A DNA stretch of 64,000 bases from Thermodesulfovibrionales bacterium (lineage in GTDB: Bacteria > Nitrospirota > Thermodesulfovibrionia > Thermodesulfovibrionales > Dissulfurispiraceae). The position numbers and the translations under genes were made by a program. The stretch covers positions 62,001 through 126,000 of the forward strand of contig JAGUWD010000001.1 of the NCBI GenBank assembly GCA_020062545.1, written 5' to 3'. The notes under the pieces were generated by a model that did no database searches, was not told the origin of the DNA, and saw only the letters and a list, made by a program, of their open reading frames with translations. This document shows, piece by piece, positions 17,116-28,422 of this stretch (position 1 is the first letter of the stretch; the number at the start of each line of letters is the position of its first letter).

Positions 17116-18154
17116 ATAAAGATGCTATTTCCTCCAGCGATGCAACCTTGTCCGCAGCACCCAGTTCTATCGCCCTTTTTGGCATACCGAATACAACAGA
17201 GGACGCCTCATCCTGGGCAATAGTAATTGCCCCTGCCTCTTTCATTTCGAGCATTCCCCTCGCACCGTCTTCACCCATACCTGTCAGAATAACACCCACG
17301 GCATTTCTGCCTGCATATTTTGCTACCGACCTGAAAAGCACATCCACAGAAGGCCTCACAAAATTAACCATTGGCCCGTCAATAATCTCCACATAATACA
17401 TTGCGCCGTTCCTTTTTACTGTCATGTGGTGATTCCCCGGTGCTATAAATGCAGTACCCCTCATTACCCTGTCTCCTGAAACCGCCTCTTTCACATCAAT
17501 CTTCGATATGGAATTAAGCCTTTCTGCAAAAGAACTGGTGAAAACCGGAGGCATATGCTGGACTATAACAATCCCCGGCGTTGATTCAGGCAGTGAGGTT
17601 ATTATCTCGGTAATCGCCTGTGTTCCTCCTGTTGATGCTCCTATGGCAATTATTTTGTCTGAGGTCGAGGTTAAGGCTGAGGTTGAGGAAGACGTCTTAA
17701 CCTTAGTCCCAACCTTAACCTTCCTCACCTTTGCCTTTGCAGCAAGCCTCACTTTTTTAATAATCTCGTTACCGAGGTTGATAACACCATTTGATACATC
17801 AATTGACGGCTTGGTCACATAATCAATTGCTCCCAACTCAAGTGCTTTCAGAGTAGTCTCGCATCCCTTCTGTGTTAATGCGCTCACCATAACAACAGGG
17901 ATGGGGTCTGTCCTCATTAACTCTTCAAGAAAGATAAGTCCATCCATCCTCGGCATCTCCACATCAAGGGTAATTACATCGGGCTTTAAATCCCTGACCT
18001 TGTTTTTCGCAAAAATAGGGTCTTGAGCAGTTCCGATAACCTCGATATCATCTGCCTGATTCAGTATCTCTGTCAGCAGATGCCTTATAACTGCCGAGTC
18101 GTCTATTATCAAAACCTTGATTTTATTGACTGATATCATCTTTTGCATCCTCAA
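17102..18154 (-). CDS. cheB: Chemotaxis response regulator methylesterase CheB
   Basis: REC domain plus IIAIGASTGGTQAI and GMGEDGARGM. Confidence 0.96.
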   Translation of the reverse strand: MRMQKMISVNKIKVLIIDDSAVIRHLLTEILNQADDIEVIGTAQDPIFAKNKVRDLKPDVITLDVEMPRMDGLIFLEELMRTDPIPVVMVSALTQKGCETTLKALELGAIDYVTKPSIDVSNGVINLGNEIIKKVRLAAKAKVRKVKVGTKVKTSSSTSALTSTSDKIIAIGASTGGTQAITEIITSLPESTPGIVIVQHMPPVFTSSFAERLNSISKIDVKEAVSGDRVMRGTAFIAPGNHHMTVKRNGAMYYVEIIDGPMVNFVRPSVDVLFRSVAKYAGRNAVGVILTGMGEDGARGMLEMKEAGAITIAQDEASSVVFGMPKRAIELGAADKVASLEEIASLLAHG

Positions 18155-18596
18155 GTTTTTTTACAAATACCCGTCCTGTTGCAGTATAGAAAACTATCTT
18201 TACGGCAAATTCAGGACATAAGAGTTCCTTTACAATAGGAATGCCGTATTTCTTAAGCATCTCTTTTGCTGTTTTGACATTTTCCGCACCAACATCGAGG
18301 TCTTCGCCCATGCCCTTTGTTACCTTACCTCCACCAAATACCTTAGCCTTGATGTATGAAGAATTTGCTCCGATGCTAACAAAATCTTCAACCAATCTTT
18401 TTATTGACTCCTGTCCAGAATAAGCAGGATTTTTCAACCCGGACATAACATAAGGAACCATGAAATGGTTCATCCCACCAGCCTTTAAAGATTCATCATA
18501 GAGGCATACAGAAACGCATGAGCCGAGGACAGTCTCCAGTACAGCAGGCTCCCTGCAAACAACTATATCACCAATATTGAGCGTTATTTTTCTCAT
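18123..18596 (-). CDS. cheD: Chemoreceptor glutamine deamidase CheD
   Basis: VLGSCVSVCLYDESLKAGGMNHFMVP. Confidence 0.93.
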   Translation of the reverse strand: MRKITLNIGDIVVCREPAVLETVLGSCVSVCLYDESLKAGGMNHFMVPYVMSGLKNPAYSGQESIKRLVEDFVSIGANSSYIKAKVFGGGKVTKGMGEDLDVGAENVKTAKEMLKKYGIPIVKELLCPEFAVKIVFYTATGRVFVKKLEDAKDDISQ

Positions 18597-18617
18597 AAAT
18601 CAAGCCAAATTGAGCGG

Positions 18618-19508
18618 TTATATCTTCTTATACACAGTTATGAAAACAGGTTTAAATCCATTGCTGCCGAGCATGGTTTCCGAGTGCCCTAAAAAAAGAT
18701 AGCCGCTGTCGGACAGATGCCTGTGAAACATCGAGAGCACATGCTGCTTCATGCCCTCATCGAAATATATCATTACATTCCTGCAGAATATAACATCGAA
18801 CTTCCTCTTAAACGGATATGCCCCTTCTTTGAGGTTTAGCCTCCTGAATCTTATCATGTCTTTCAAAAAATCCCTGACTTTTACCTTTCCGATATTCTCT
18901 CCTGTACCTCTTAAAAAATATCGGCGCACAATATCTTCGGGCATGTCCGAAACAGCTTCATATTCATAGATTCCGCTCCATGCTGCATCCAATACCTTTG
19001 TAGATATATCTGTGGCAAGGACCTTTATATCCCAGCCTCGCATATCACCTAAAGCTTCGCACAATGTAATCGCAATTGAATAAGGCTCTTCTCCTGTAGA
19101 ACAGCCAGCGCTCCATATCCTTATAGTCTTTTCGGAGGACTTTATTCTCAACAGTTCCGGCATAGTTTTGTTCTTCAGGTATTCGAAATGATGGTTTTCC
19201 CTGAAAAAATGCGTGGTGTTGGTGGAGATACAGTTAAGCATCTCCACCAGTTCGTCGCTGTCATCTTCCACCATTCTGTAGTATTCGTGAAGGCTGTCGA
19301 TGCCTAATTTCTTCAGCCTCCTCAAGAGTCTCGATGAAAGAAGACCCTTTTTCTGACTGCTGAGCCTTATCCCCGCAGTTTTGTATATCAGATTCTGAAA
19401 CAATCCGAATATCTCATCGCTCAGGGGAATTTCACAAGGGGGACTTTGTCCCCCTTGTGCTTTAAAACTCTTCAAACCCTCCATTTGATTTTCCTTCTGC
19501 TTCTGCAT
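18618..19508 (-). CDS. cheR: Chemotaxis methyltransferase CheR
   Basis: [32 protein letters not shown]. Confidence 0.95.
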   Translation of the reverse strand: MQKQKENQMEGLKSFKAQGGQSPPCEIPLSDEIFGLFQNLIYKTAGIRLSSQKKGLLSSRLLRRLKKLGIDSLHEYYRMVEDDSDELVEMLNCISTNTTHFFRENHHFEYLKNKTMPELLRIKSSEKTIRIWSAGCSTGEEPYSIAITLCEALGDMRGWDIKVLATDISTKVLDAAWSGIYEYEAVSDMPEDIVRRYFLRGTGENIGKVKVRDFLKDMIRFRRLNLKEGAYPFKRKFDVIFCRNVMIYFDEGMKQHVLSMFHRHLSDSGYLFLGHSETMLGSNGFKPVFITVYKKI

Positions 19509-21207
19509 GAACTACTCCCCTGCGTGGAGCGGCTGAAGCATGAGCCAGAACAGGCTGCGCCACCTTTTCTGCCCTTTTCGGCTCTAAGCGTTGAATCGTC
19601 TTTTTTGCAGGACTAACACTTTCGCCTTTCACCTTTGCCTCCCTTTCAGCACCAAATGCCTCATCAACCTTAAAGAATGATATAAGATTCATCAGTTCCT
19701 TTGCCTGTGCTGCCAGCTCCTCTGCTGATGCAGACGTCTCTTCTACAAGGGCTGCATTCTGCTGCGTCATCTGGTCTATCTGCGTTACTGCTGTGTTGAC
19801 CTGATTTATCCCTGCTGCCTGCTCCTGTGCCGATGCTGCAACCTCATCCATCAGATCAGCTACCTTTTTTACGCCGAGGCTTATTTCCTCGAGCTTCTTG
19901 TTCAGTTCCTGCGCAAGCTGCACTCCCTTTCCTGTCTTCTCCACGCTGTCTTCTATAAGCACTGTTATCTCTTTTGCTGACTGTGATGCCCTCTGTGCAA
20001 GATTCCTGATTTCAGAAGCAACAACCGCAAAACCCTTGCCATGCTCTCCTGCCCTTGCTGCCTCAACCGCTGCATTCAACGCAAGCAGGTTTGTCTGGAA
20101 TGCTATCTCTTCTATCACATTCGATATGTTCGCTATTTTGCTGGATGATTTGTTTATTTCGTCCATCGCGGTTATCGTATCGCCCATCACCTTAATACCC
20201 GACTCTGCCGAGGTCTTTGCCGATTGTGCAAGCTTATTTGCCTCTCTTGCATTATCCGCAGTCTGCCTGATCGATGCGGACATCTCTTCCATAGTGGAAG
20301 ATGTCTCTTCAACAGAGGCTGCCTGCTCGGTTATCCTCTGCGAAAAGTTCTGATTCACCTCTGCTATTTGGTCCGCTGCTACAGATACCTGATTCGATGC
20401 CTCTATGGTCTGAGATGTAATCCTTTTAAGATTTTTGACCATGTTTTCCATTGCTGTCAGCAATTGTCCTGTCTCATCCTTACCGGTAATCTCTATCTTT
20501 GCTGTCAGATCCCCTCCTGCTATCTGATTTGCTGCAACAACCGCCCTGCTTAATGGGAGCGTGATGCTGCGGGTGACTAAAAAAATAATTGCAACAGCCA
20601 TTGCCAGTGCAATAACTCCGAGAATAATCATAAGATTTCGGGCGTTCAGGTATCCCTGCTTCGCCTCCTTGCCGCCAGTTTCCATCAGGTCATTCTGGAA
20701 TTTAATAAGCTTGTCAATTGCATCCATGTAGGACAACTGCACAGGACGAATCTTGGTTAACAGCGATGTCTTTGCCTCGTCCTTTTTGCCATTTTCTATT
20801 AATTTCATAAAACTTTCCTGCTCATTGATATAGGCAGAACGAAGATCTTTAACAGCCTTAATGATTTCCTTTCCTTTTTCGGACTTGATTGTCTTTTCAA
20901 GCTTATCGATATTTTCCCCAATACTCTTCCTGGATTCTCTTATTCCTTCAATTTCTTTTATCACGCTGTTTTTGTCATCCATAATAATGATGTTGCGCAT
21001 AGACCTTGCAATACGGTTAACACCATCAATGATATTGTTTGCCCACACGGTTTTTGGATACCTGTCATGCACAATAATATCTAACTGCTTATCAATGGAT
21101 GCAAGCCTCGTAACCCCTGTAAATGCAATGACCAGCATCAGCATAATAAGCATGCCAAAGCCCAGCACTAACCTTGTCCCGATTTTCATGTTCTTGAACA
21201 CTGACAT
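19462..21207 (-). CDS. Methyl-accepting chemotaxis protein
   Basis: Two TMs, [46 protein letters not shown]. Confidence 0.96.
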   Translation of the reverse strand: MSVFKNMKIGTRLVLGFGMLIMLMLVIAFTGVTRLASIDKQLDIIVHDRYPKTVWANNIIDGVNRIARSMRNIIIMDDKNSVIKEIEGIRESRKSIGENIDKLEKTIKSEKGKEIIKAVKDLRSAYINEQESFMKLIENGKKDEAKTSLLTKIRPVQLSYMDAIDKLIKFQNDLMETGGKEAKQGYLNARNLMIILGVIALAMAVAIIFLVTRSITLPLSRAVVAANQIAGGDLTAKIEITGKDETGQLLTAMENMVKNLKRITSQTIEASNQVSVAADQIAEVNQNFSQRITEQAASVEETSSTMEEMSASIRQTADNAREANKLAQSAKTSAESGIKVMGDTITAMDEINKSSSKIANISNVIEEIAFQTNLLALNAAVEAARAGEHGKGFAVVASEIRNLAQRASQSAKEITVLIEDSVEKTGKGVQLAQELNKKLEEISLGVKKVADLMDEVAASAQEQAAGINQVNTAVTQIDQMTQQNAALVEETSASAEELAAQAKELMNLISFFKVDEAFGAEREAKVKGESVSPAKKTIQRLEPKRAEKVAQPVLAHASAAPRRGVVHAEAEGKSNGGFEEF

Positions 21208-21249
21208 TTTTACCTCCTTTAAATTCGTTCATTATTCATCGACTATAAA

Positions 21250-21765
21250 CTATGAACTGACTTGTTCGCTCACTGTTAACTGTTCATTGATAACCGATGC
21301 CTCTTCCTCTGTGAGGACTTTATTAACATCCAGAATAAGCACAAGCCTGTCTCCTACCTTTCCCATTCCCTTAATGAAATCTGTTCTTATCTTTGTCCCA
21401 AAGGATGGCGTAGCTGAGATGGATTCATCAGACAAATACATCACATCGGATACGGCATCTACAATAACTCCCATTACACCCTTTGAAAATTCTGTAACAA
21501 TTACACATGTGTGCTTCTGATAGTTTCTGGATCCCATCCCGAATTTCTGCTTCAAATCAACAACAGGGATTATTGTGCCCCGAAGATTAATAACGCCTTT
21601 GAAAAAATCAGGGAGATGGGGAACCTTTGTGACATTGCCGAATTCAATAATCTCCCTGATATTCAGGGCATCAAAGGCATACTCTTCATCATTAAGGCTG
21701 AATGTTACATACTCCTGACCTTCTGAACGGATTCCTGTTTCCCTTTCTGCCAATACCTGCGTCAT
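21250..21765 (-). CDS. cheW: Chemotaxis coupling protein CheW
   Basis: YVTFSLNDEEYAFDALNIREII; GVINLRGTIIPVVDL. Confidence 0.95.
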   Translation of the reverse strand: MTQVLAERETGIRSEGQEYVTFSLNDEEYAFDALNIREIIEFGNVTKVPHLPDFFKGVINLRGTIIPVVDLKQKFGMGSRNYQKHTCVIVTEFSKGVMGVIVDAVSDVMYLSDESISATPSFGTKIRTDFIKGMGKVGDRLVLILDVNKVLTEEEASVINEQLTVSEQVSS

Positions 21766-21803
21766 AAAGACCTCCTCCCTTTTCTTTCTAAGTAATCAAG
21801 GGA

Positions 21804-23921
21804 TTAAGTAGTTACTTGTTTTTTTACCATTTCTGCAATCCCAGGCACATCTAAAACCAGCGCCACCCTGCCGTCACCAAGTATTGTCCCTCCTGCTATG
21901 CCTCTAACTTTAGGCGTTGCAGTACCCAGATTCTTTATAACAATCTGTTGTTCTCCAAGAAGCTCATCAGCCAGAAGGCCGTATTTTCTGCCTTCATGCA
22001 TTGTAACTATCACAATCGCATCCCACGGGTCTTTCTTCCACGATGTTATGCCTAAAATCTCATAGAGTCGCATCAACGGAATATATTCGCCTCTCACATT
22101 TATCACCTCTACCTTTTCATTAAGCGACTTGACTTCCATCCTGTTCGGTCTGAGGGACTCCACAACCGATGTTATAGGTATTACAAAAATTTCTTCGCCT
22201 ATGAGCACCGTAAGGCCGTCTATTATTGCGAGAGTCAGGGGGAGCTTAATTGATATAGTTGTGCCAGTGTCCTGCCTTGTCCGGATATATACCTTCCCGT
22301 TAAGGGACTCTATATTCTTCTTGACCACATCCATCCCCACCCCTCTGCCGGATACATCCGTTACGGTATCCGCGGTCGAAAAGCCGGGCATGAATATCAG
22401 ATTGCATATCTGTTCGTCAGTAAGGCCCTGGTCGTTCGTTATTATTCCTTTCGACATTGCGTTTTGAACTATCTTTTCCTTATTAAGCCCCCTTCCGTCG
22501 TCTTCCACATCTATGTAAACAGCGTCTCCCATCTGATAGGCGCTGAGGTGGATCGTCCCTTTTTCGGGTTTTCCTTTATTCAGCCGTTCTTGAGGCGTTT
22601 CGATCCCGTGGTCTATGGAGTTGCGTATCAGATGCACCAGTGGGTCCGCTATCTTCTCGAGCACGCCCTTGTCGAGTTCCGTATCTTCGCCTGTAATAAT
22701 AAGCTCTATATCTTTGTTTTTCGATGCTGAAAGCTCTCTAACAAGCCTTATGAACCTCTGAAAAATCTCTCCCACAGGTAGCATCCTGAGAGACATTGCG
22801 CTTTCCTGAATATCCTTCCCTATCCTCTGGAGCTGGGAAAAGAGCGCCTCCATATTTTGCGCTGAATTATGAGTCATGAGAGATCCGTTTTTGCCGTTGC
22901 CGCCATTATCCGTTACCGACAACCAATTGCCGCCTTGAATGGCCTGCTGGAACATAGAGTGTATTATTACCATCTCGCCGACGATGTTTATAAGGTGATC
23001 GAGCTTGCCGAGGTCGACCCTGATAGTGGACGAAACCGATTTTTTGAATGAATCCATCTTGATGTTTCTCTGTTTCTCCAGCGCCTTCTCTACATTAACA
23101 GGAGAAACTTTGCCCTGTTCTGCAAGTATCTCGCCCAATCTTTTTTGGCTTTTCAAGGCATCCTCCACATCTTCTGCCTTTACAACGCCTTCATCTATAA
23201 GCATCTTGCCTATAAAAGGCACGTCCTTTCCAGTGGTTGATACAGGGAATATCTTTATCTCGCTTCCTTCCTCGACAAACTCAAATACATTCTTTATTTC
23301 TGACGCATCTTTATCTGTTCTAAGCTGTATGTCCCATCTGAGATACAGGTTTTCAGGGTTCATATCTGAAAGTGCGGGAACGGCCTCCGTAAGGCACTTG
23401 ATGCTCACAATCTCGCCAATGCCTCTCAGATCATCTATTATCATCGCGGGGTCTATTCCCCTTTTAAATAGGTCGTGGGACGGGGCAAAGATAATCTTAA
23501 ATGTCTTTATCTCTTGACTCTTGCCCCCTGACTCCGGACTCTTTTTTATCTCTTCCATACGTTTCAGCAGCCCCTCGCATCTGCCGAAATCGAAGACTGT
23601 TTCCGATGCCACGCATCCAACCATCTCCTTTATCATATCTGTGGCATCAAGGAGGGTATTAATTAATTCTTTATCAGGGCTCAGCTTCTCCTGCCGCACC
23701 ATATCGAGTATCTCTTCCATGTGATGGGTGAATGCAGATATATCTTTCAATCCTATGCTTCCGCTTGAGCCCTTTATTGTATGCGCGGCCCTGAAAATGG
23801 TGTTCAGCAGTTCTTTGTCTTCAGAAGATTTTTCGAACTGCAGGAGTCCGTCCTCAAGCTCTGCTATCCTTTCCATTGCCTCATCAACAAAGATAGAGTA
23901 AAGTTTTTTGAAGTCAACCAT
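21804..23921 (-). CDS. cheA: Chemotaxis histidine kinase CheA with internal MshEN-like segment
   Basis: P1 AAHTIKGSSGSIGL; HATPase LIRNSIDHGIETP; C-terminal CheW-like domain. Confidence 0.95.
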   Translation of the reverse strand: MVDFKKLYSIFVDEAMERIAELEDGLLQFEKSSEDKELLNTIFRAAHTIKGSSGSIGLKDISAFTHHMEEILDMVRQEKLSPDKELINTLLDATDMIKEMVGCVASETVFDFGRCEGLLKRMEEIKKSPESGGKSQEIKTFKIIFAPSHDLFKRGIDPAMIIDDLRGIGEIVSIKCLTEAVPALSDMNPENLYLRWDIQLRTDKDASEIKNVFEFVEEGSEIKIFPVSTTGKDVPFIGKMLIDEGVVKAEDVEDALKSQKRLGEILAEQGKVSPVNVEKALEKQRNIKMDSFKKSVSSTIRVDLGKLDHLINIVGEMVIIHSMFQQAIQGGNWLSVTDNGGNGKNGSLMTHNSAQNMEALFSQLQRIGKDIQESAMSLRMLPVGEIFQRFIRLVRELSASKNKDIELIITGEDTELDKGVLEKIADPLVHLIRNSIDHGIETPQERLNKGKPEKGTIHLSAYQMGDAVYIDVEDDGRGLNKEKIVQNAMSKGIITNDQGLTDEQICNLIFMPGFSTADTVTDVSGRGVGMDVVKKNIESLNGKVYIRTRQDTGTTISIKLPLTLAIIDGLTVLIGEEIFVIPITSVVESLRPNRMEVKSLNEKVEVINVRGEYIPLMRLYEILGITSWKKDPWDAIVIVTMHEGRKYGLLADELLGEQQIVIKNLGTATPKVRGIAGGTILGDGRVALVLDVPGIAEMVKKQVTT

Positions 23922-24312
23922 TTATATACATCTCCATTCTTTCCATCCAGTCTTCGCATCTATGAAAATCAAATTGTTTCTTAGATACGGCAAATTCAAC
24001 CATCTCGGTTATTAAATCAACCGATTCAAGGAGTGAATCAATAAGGTTCCTGTCCGGAATGAGTTTTCCCTGCCGCACAAGAGAAAGTATATCTTCAACC
24101 TTATGGGTAAAATTATAAATATCTTCCAGCCCGACAGTTCCGCTTGTGCTCTTGATATTATGGGCTATTCTGAATATGTTATTAATCAACTCTCTATCGG
24201 CAGGATACTTTTCAAGCCTTAATAGTCCGTTCTCGAGTTCAAGAACCCACTCCCTTGCATTGTCGATGAATAAGCAATACAGCTTGTCGTATATGTCCGT
24301 TGAATTGATCAT
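23914..24312 (-). CDS. Stand-alone Hpt (CheA P1-like) protein
   Basis: RIAHNIKSTSGTVGLEDIYNFTHKVEDILSLVRQGKL, parallel to the CheA P1 sequence. Confidence 0.85.
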   Translation of the reverse strand: MINSTDIYDKLYCLFIDNAREWVLELENGLLRLEKYPADRELINNIFRIAHNIKSTSGTVGLEDIYNFTHKVEDILSLVRQGKLIPDRNLIDSLLESVDLITEMVEFAVSKKQFDFHRCEDWMERMEMYING

Positions 24313-24316
24313 AAAC

Positions 24317-24658
24317 CTATCCCTCTGCAGCGATGCTGCTCACGTCACTGCTCATTAGACGAGTGATTGGAATGTCATAGCCTATAAATTCTTCAACCCT
24401 TTTATACATCTCTGGACTTATGCCTGTAAGTGTCAGGCGTTTCTTCAACCTTGCCAGCATCCCCCACGTCGTATAAAACAGAAAAAGGCAGTCCACATCT
24501 ATCTCTGATACCTTCTCAAAATTAACCACCACATGTTCGGCGTTATCGAGAGATACCATCAATGCCTCCTTAAGCCTGTCTGCATGCTGCGCTGTGAGTT
24601 CGCCGTCAAAGCTCAATATCCCGAAATCTCCTGCCTTTTCAAACTTGAAATTAAGCAT
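24317..24658 (-). CDS. STAS-domain protein
   Basis: FGILSFDGELTAQHADRLKEAL...VVVNFEKVSEIDVDCLFLF. Confidence 0.8.
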   Translation of the reverse strand: MLNFKFEKAGDFGILSFDGELTAQHADRLKEALMVSLDNAEHVVVNFEKVSEIDVDCLFLFYTTWGMLARLKKRLTLTGISPEMYKRVEEFIGYDIPITRLMSSDVSSIAAEG

Positions 24659-24676
24659 CTGTCAATTCCTTTCTTT

Positions 24677-25042
24677 TTATCTTGCGAATTTCTTAACAAT
24701 ATCTATTAACTGCTCCGGTGTAAATGGCTTCACAATCCAGCCACTCGCACCTGCCTGCTTGCCTTCCTGTTTCTTGGACTCCTGTGATTCCGTTGTAAGC
24801 ATAACTATGGGTGTAAATTTATATCCCGGGTTGTTTCTCACCTGTTTTATGAATTCGATGCCGTCCATCTCGGGCATATTGAGGTCTGTTATTACCATTT
24901 CTATCTTTGTACCGTTGAGTTTGCTCATGGCATCTTTCCCGTTTATAGCATCGATTACATCATACCCTGCATCCCTCAAAGCAAAAGAAACCAGTTGCCT
25001 CATAGATGCAGAATCATCCACTATCAACACTGTCTTACCCAT
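24677..25042 (-). CDS. cheY: CheY-type response regulator
   Basis: [27 protein letters not shown]...[12 protein letters not shown]. Confidence 0.93.
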   Translation of the reverse strand: MGKTVLIVDDSASMRQLVSFALRDAGYDVIDAINGKDAMSKLNGTKIEMVITDLNMPEMDGIEFIKQVRNNPGYKFTPIVMLTTESQESKKQEGKQAGASGWIVKPFTPEQLIDIVKKFAR

Positions 25043-26240
25043 TTTTCAACACCTCCTTTAAAACTTCCCTTTCCGATTCCATCGTATACATCTTTTCGAG
25101 CCATTCCGCGCTACTATTGCCTTCCCATTCATGGATCTTTTCACTCATGCTCCTTGCCTTTTGCGTTATGTCTTCGAGTTCTGCCTTAAAAGACATAAGT
25201 GGCTCTATCACATGCTCTATGCGCTGCCTCGTTATGTCCTGAAACTGCATGGATATGACTATGCTGCTTATATCCTTTGCAAGGGATTCTGTTTCTGCGC
25301 CGAGTTCGTCGAGCTGTTTTTTTACCTCGCCGATAACATCATCGATTTTTCTTAATGTGTCGTTCACTACGGTCTCCGCCTCCAAAGACCTTGCACTGCT
25401 CTCTGTTATGCTCTTTTCTGTCTTCGAATAAATACCCTTGATGTCTGTCTCGACCCTGCTGATGAGCTTCCGTATGTCATCGGCAGCAGCGTTTGACCTG
25501 TCTGACAGCTTTCTTACTTCATCCGCAACAATGGCAAAGCCCCTTCCTTGTTCTCCTGCATGGGCTGCCTCGATGGCTGCATTCAGTGCAAGGAGGTTTG
25601 TCTGCTCTGCTATGTACTCTATCTCTGTCACTATCCTTTTTATATTCCCGGCATCTTCTATAATTACTTCCATATTCTTCAATGTTTGAGATGTTACGCC
25701 GACCATATCCCTGAGGCTTTCTATCACGTCAGAGAGTGCCTTTTTGCTTAAGTCGGTGAGGGATTCGCTGCTGCTCCCTCCGTTTCCTGCAAACCTGCCG
25801 AATGCCCCGGATGCCTTCTTTGCCTGATTCCTTGCCCTCTGCACAATGCTCATAAACTTTTCGCCTATATCCAGTGCTGCGGATTCTGTCTGTTTGGTCA
25901 CCTCGTTAAGCTGGTTTGTCAAGACAGGGATGATCAGTGCCCTGTTGTTAAGATGTGTTGTTATGGGCTGTACCAGCATCGCTATCTCCGAAAGGTGTTT
26001 CTTCTCGCTTTCCCTGTGTTGTGCATTTAGAATACCCACATACCTCTTAACAAATGCCCATGCCATGATAATCGCTGCTGCATACACCAGTACAGCAGCG
26101 ACTACCCGTGCTGTTTCAGAGACTATAAAAGATGTCAATACAACAGGCAGCATGACAGCAGCCATTCCCCCGGTTGCTGATAAAACAAGCCTTCTATCCA
26201 TTTTTAAAAGTTCATCCGGTCTCATATCATTCTTTCTCAT
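25035..26240 (-). CDS. Methyl-accepting chemotaxis-like transducer, N-terminal TM pair and no evident sensor domain
   Basis: [43 protein letters not shown]. Confidence 0.9.
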   Translation of the reverse strand: MRKNDMRPDELLKMDRRLVLSATGGMAAVMLPVVLTSFIVSETARVVAAVLVYAAAIIMAWAFVKRYVGILNAQHRESEKKHLSEIAMLVQPITTHLNNRALIIPVLTNQLNEVTKQTESAALDIGEKFMSIVQRARNQAKKASGAFGRFAGNGGSSSESLTDLSKKALSDVIESLRDMVGVTSQTLKNMEVIIEDAGNIKRIVTEIEYIAEQTNLLALNAAIEAAHAGEQGRGFAIVADEVRKLSDRSNAAADDIRKLISRVETDIKGIYSKTEKSITESSARSLEAETVVNDTLRKIDDVIGEVKKQLDELGAETESLAKDISSIVISMQFQDITRQRIEHVIEPLMSFKAELEDITQKARSMSEKIHEWEGNSSAEWLEKMYTMESEREVLKEVLKNG

Positions 26241-26256
26241 GCTCCTATTGCTCCAC

Positions 26257-26511
26257 TTATAATTGAATCCCTATCAATGAAAGTATCCTGTCCACTTCCC
26301 CGGAAGTCATGAAACTCAGGCTCTTGCCGCACTCCTGACATTCCTTTTCCGCTGCAATGAGCATCTGTATGGCTGCCGTGTCTATCTTTCTCACATTGGT
26401 AATATCTACTTTCACTTCATCCCATTTTAAAAATGCATCTCTGAGCGTGCTTACATTTTTGTAAAGCTCATCAATTGTCAGTTCATCATTAAAGGTTATG
26501 AGCGTTGACAT
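26257..26511 (-). CDS. STAS-domain protein
   Basis: [38 protein letters not shown]. Confidence 0.8.
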   Translation of the reverse strand: MSTLITFNDELTIDELYKNVSTLRDAFLKWDEVKVDITNVRKIDTAAIQMLIAAEKECQECGKSLSFMTSGEVDRILSLIGIQL

Positions 26512-26680
26512 ACCGCACCTTCTGCTAATTTATTGACAGGCAGTCACTGTTTACATAAGTGTTATAGTTTTTGGTTAGAAAGCAGTTGAAAACCTGTTTG
26601 GAATTATGATATGCAAGAGTGATACCAGAATTTAATTCTTTGTTTTTCAAAGGATTTTAAATCAAGACAGTAAAAATTAT

Positions 26681-26716
26681 CTGGAATTCGTTCCATAATT
26701 ATGGAATGAATTCCAG
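26681..26716. terminator. AT-rich palindrome, possible terminator of the NtrC-type gene
   Basis: CTGGAATTCGTTCCATAATTATGGAATGAATTCCAG; one pair of arm mismatches; on the minus strand followed by ATAATTTTTA. Confidence 0.5.
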
Positions 26717-26721
26717 AATTA

Positions 26722-28074
26722 CTAAATGCCGTATTCCTTTATTTTTGTAAGGAGGGTCTTGTAGTCAATCTGCAATATAGACGCTGCCTTTGTTTTATTG
26801 CCGCCTGTGGCCTGCAGGACTTGCTTTATAGTCCTTTTTTCCACGTCCCTTACCGCAATAGCAGACAGTTTTTTAAGGGGCAGCAAAGACAAATCACCTT
26901 CATCTTCCTGTTTGTCCCCGACTAAAAAGTTTAAGTGCTCTGCCTTTATTACGTCATCGCAGCAAAGCAGCACTGCCCTCCTTATTGCGTTTTTTAATTC
27001 CCTCACATTGCCTGGCCATGGATATTGCTTCAAGAGACTTACGACGCTATCATCAATCCCGTGCATCCGTTTGTTCAGTTCTTCACATGCCTCTATAAAA
27101 AATCTCTGTGCAAAGAACGGTATATCGTCGACCCTTTCCCTTAATGGAGGAAGAGTGATCTCAAATTCCCTAAGGCGAAAGAATAAATCCTCCCTGAACA
27201 GTTTCTCTTTAACAGCCTGCTTTATATCCGAATTAGTCGCTGCTATTATGCGAACGTCTACTTCCACGGGCCTGGTACTACCCAAAGGATATATCCTCTT
27301 TTCTTCCACAGCCCTCAAAAGCTTGCCCTGAACATAAAGGGACATATTCTGTACTTCGTCTATGAGGATAGTGCCGTGGTTGGCAATTTCAAAAAAACCC
27401 TTTCTGCTTTTTTCAGCGCCGGTAAAAGCACCCTTCTCGTATCCGAAGAGCTCGCTCTCAACAAGGGTCTCGGGGATTGTACCCATATCTACTGTTATAA
27501 ACGGGCCTGTTGCCCTCGTGCTCAGGTTATGTATTGCTCTGGCAACAGTGGTCTTCCCTGTGCCTGTCTCCCCCTGAATGACTATAGAGAAATCGCTCTG
27601 AGCAACCTGATGTATCTGTTCTATGATCTTTTTGATGGGATAACTCTTCCCCAACAACCATTCAAGAGATGTCTCCACAGCAGTATTCAGCCGCCATACG
27701 GTCATCTCCAGTCTGGATTTTTCGATTGCCCTTTTCAGCGTAAGTATCAAACGGTCGAATTTCGGGGGCTTAACAATAAAATCATATGCACCGAGCTTTA
27801 TGGCCTCGACCGCAGTTTCTATGTCGCCGTAAGCAGTTATCAGTATTACAGGCACATTGGGGTCTATCCTCTTAAGTTCCTGCAGTACCTCGATGCCGTC
27901 CATGTCCGGCATTTTAAGGTCAAGGATTACTGCAGAAGGTTTCTCTTTCCCAAAAAATCTTATGGCCTGTCTTCCGCTGGACACATCCACCGGCAAAAAA
28001 CCGTTATTCTGCAGCATTTCGCATAAGGCAAGCCTTATGACCATATCGTCATCTACAATCAGTATCTTATTCAT
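26722..28074 (-). CDS. NtrC-family sigma-54-dependent response regulator
   Basis: REC domain, GETGTGKTTVARAIH, ELFGYEKGAFTGAEKSRKG, C-terminal Fis-like helix. Confidence 0.96.
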   Translation of the reverse strand: MNKILIVDDDMVIRLALCEMLQNNGFLPVDVSSGRQAIRFFGKEKPSAVILDLKMPDMDGIEVLQELKRIDPNVPVILITAYGDIETAVEAIKLGAYDFIVKPPKFDRLILTLKRAIEKSRLEMTVWRLNTAVETSLEWLLGKSYPIKKIIEQIHQVAQSDFSIVIQGETGTGKTTVARAIHNLSTRATGPFITVDMGTIPETLVESELFGYEKGAFTGAEKSRKGFFEIANHGTILIDEVQNMSLYVQGKLLRAVEEKRIYPLGSTRPVEVDVRIIAATNSDIKQAVKEKLFREDLFFRLREFEITLPPLRERVDDIPFFAQRFFIEACEELNKRMHGIDDSVVSLLKQYPWPGNVRELKNAIRRAVLLCCDDVIKAEHLNFLVGDKQEDEGDLSLLPLKKLSAIAVRDVEKRTIKQVLQATGGNKTKAASILQIDYKTLLTKIKEYGI

Positions 28075-28406
28075 GGCATATTAACGGCTATTTCATAGCT
28101 GCCGACGCCGACCCTGTCTGCAATCCCTTTCTGCCACAGGAGTTCCATTGCCTTCACCTTTGCATTCTTTGGAACCATCAGTATGAGCTTGGAACCGGCC
28201 TGTATCATCCCTTTCCATTTATCCGCCTTTTCAGGCGTTATGCTGCCTTCTGTCTCCACCTCAAGCACAGCAAGCATGAGTCCATGATTGGAAAGTGTAA
28301 GGTCAGGGTTCCCTGCCGGGTTAATCTTTATCTCCTTGTATTCCTTTGAGAGTTTCTGTTTTAAATAATCAACGATCAAGTCATGCAATAGCTTTTCGTT
28401 ATCCAT
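28071..28406 (-). CDS. Hypothetical protein
   Basis: 4-nt overlap with the NtrC-type gene; MDNEKLLHDLIVDYLKQKLSKEYKEIKINPAGNPDL. Confidence 0.6.
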   Translation of the reverse strand: MDNEKLLHDLIVDYLKQKLSKEYKEIKINPAGNPDLTLSNHGLMLAVLEVETEGSITPEKADKWKGMIQAGSKLILMVPKNAKVKAMELLWQKGIADRVGVGSYEIAVNMP

Positions 28407-28422
28407 GCAAACCTCATGACAT

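Noticed and set aside
27376-28026. 216-aa plus-strand ORF
   Set aside because: Antisense to the NtrC-type regulator gene with strong domain evidence.
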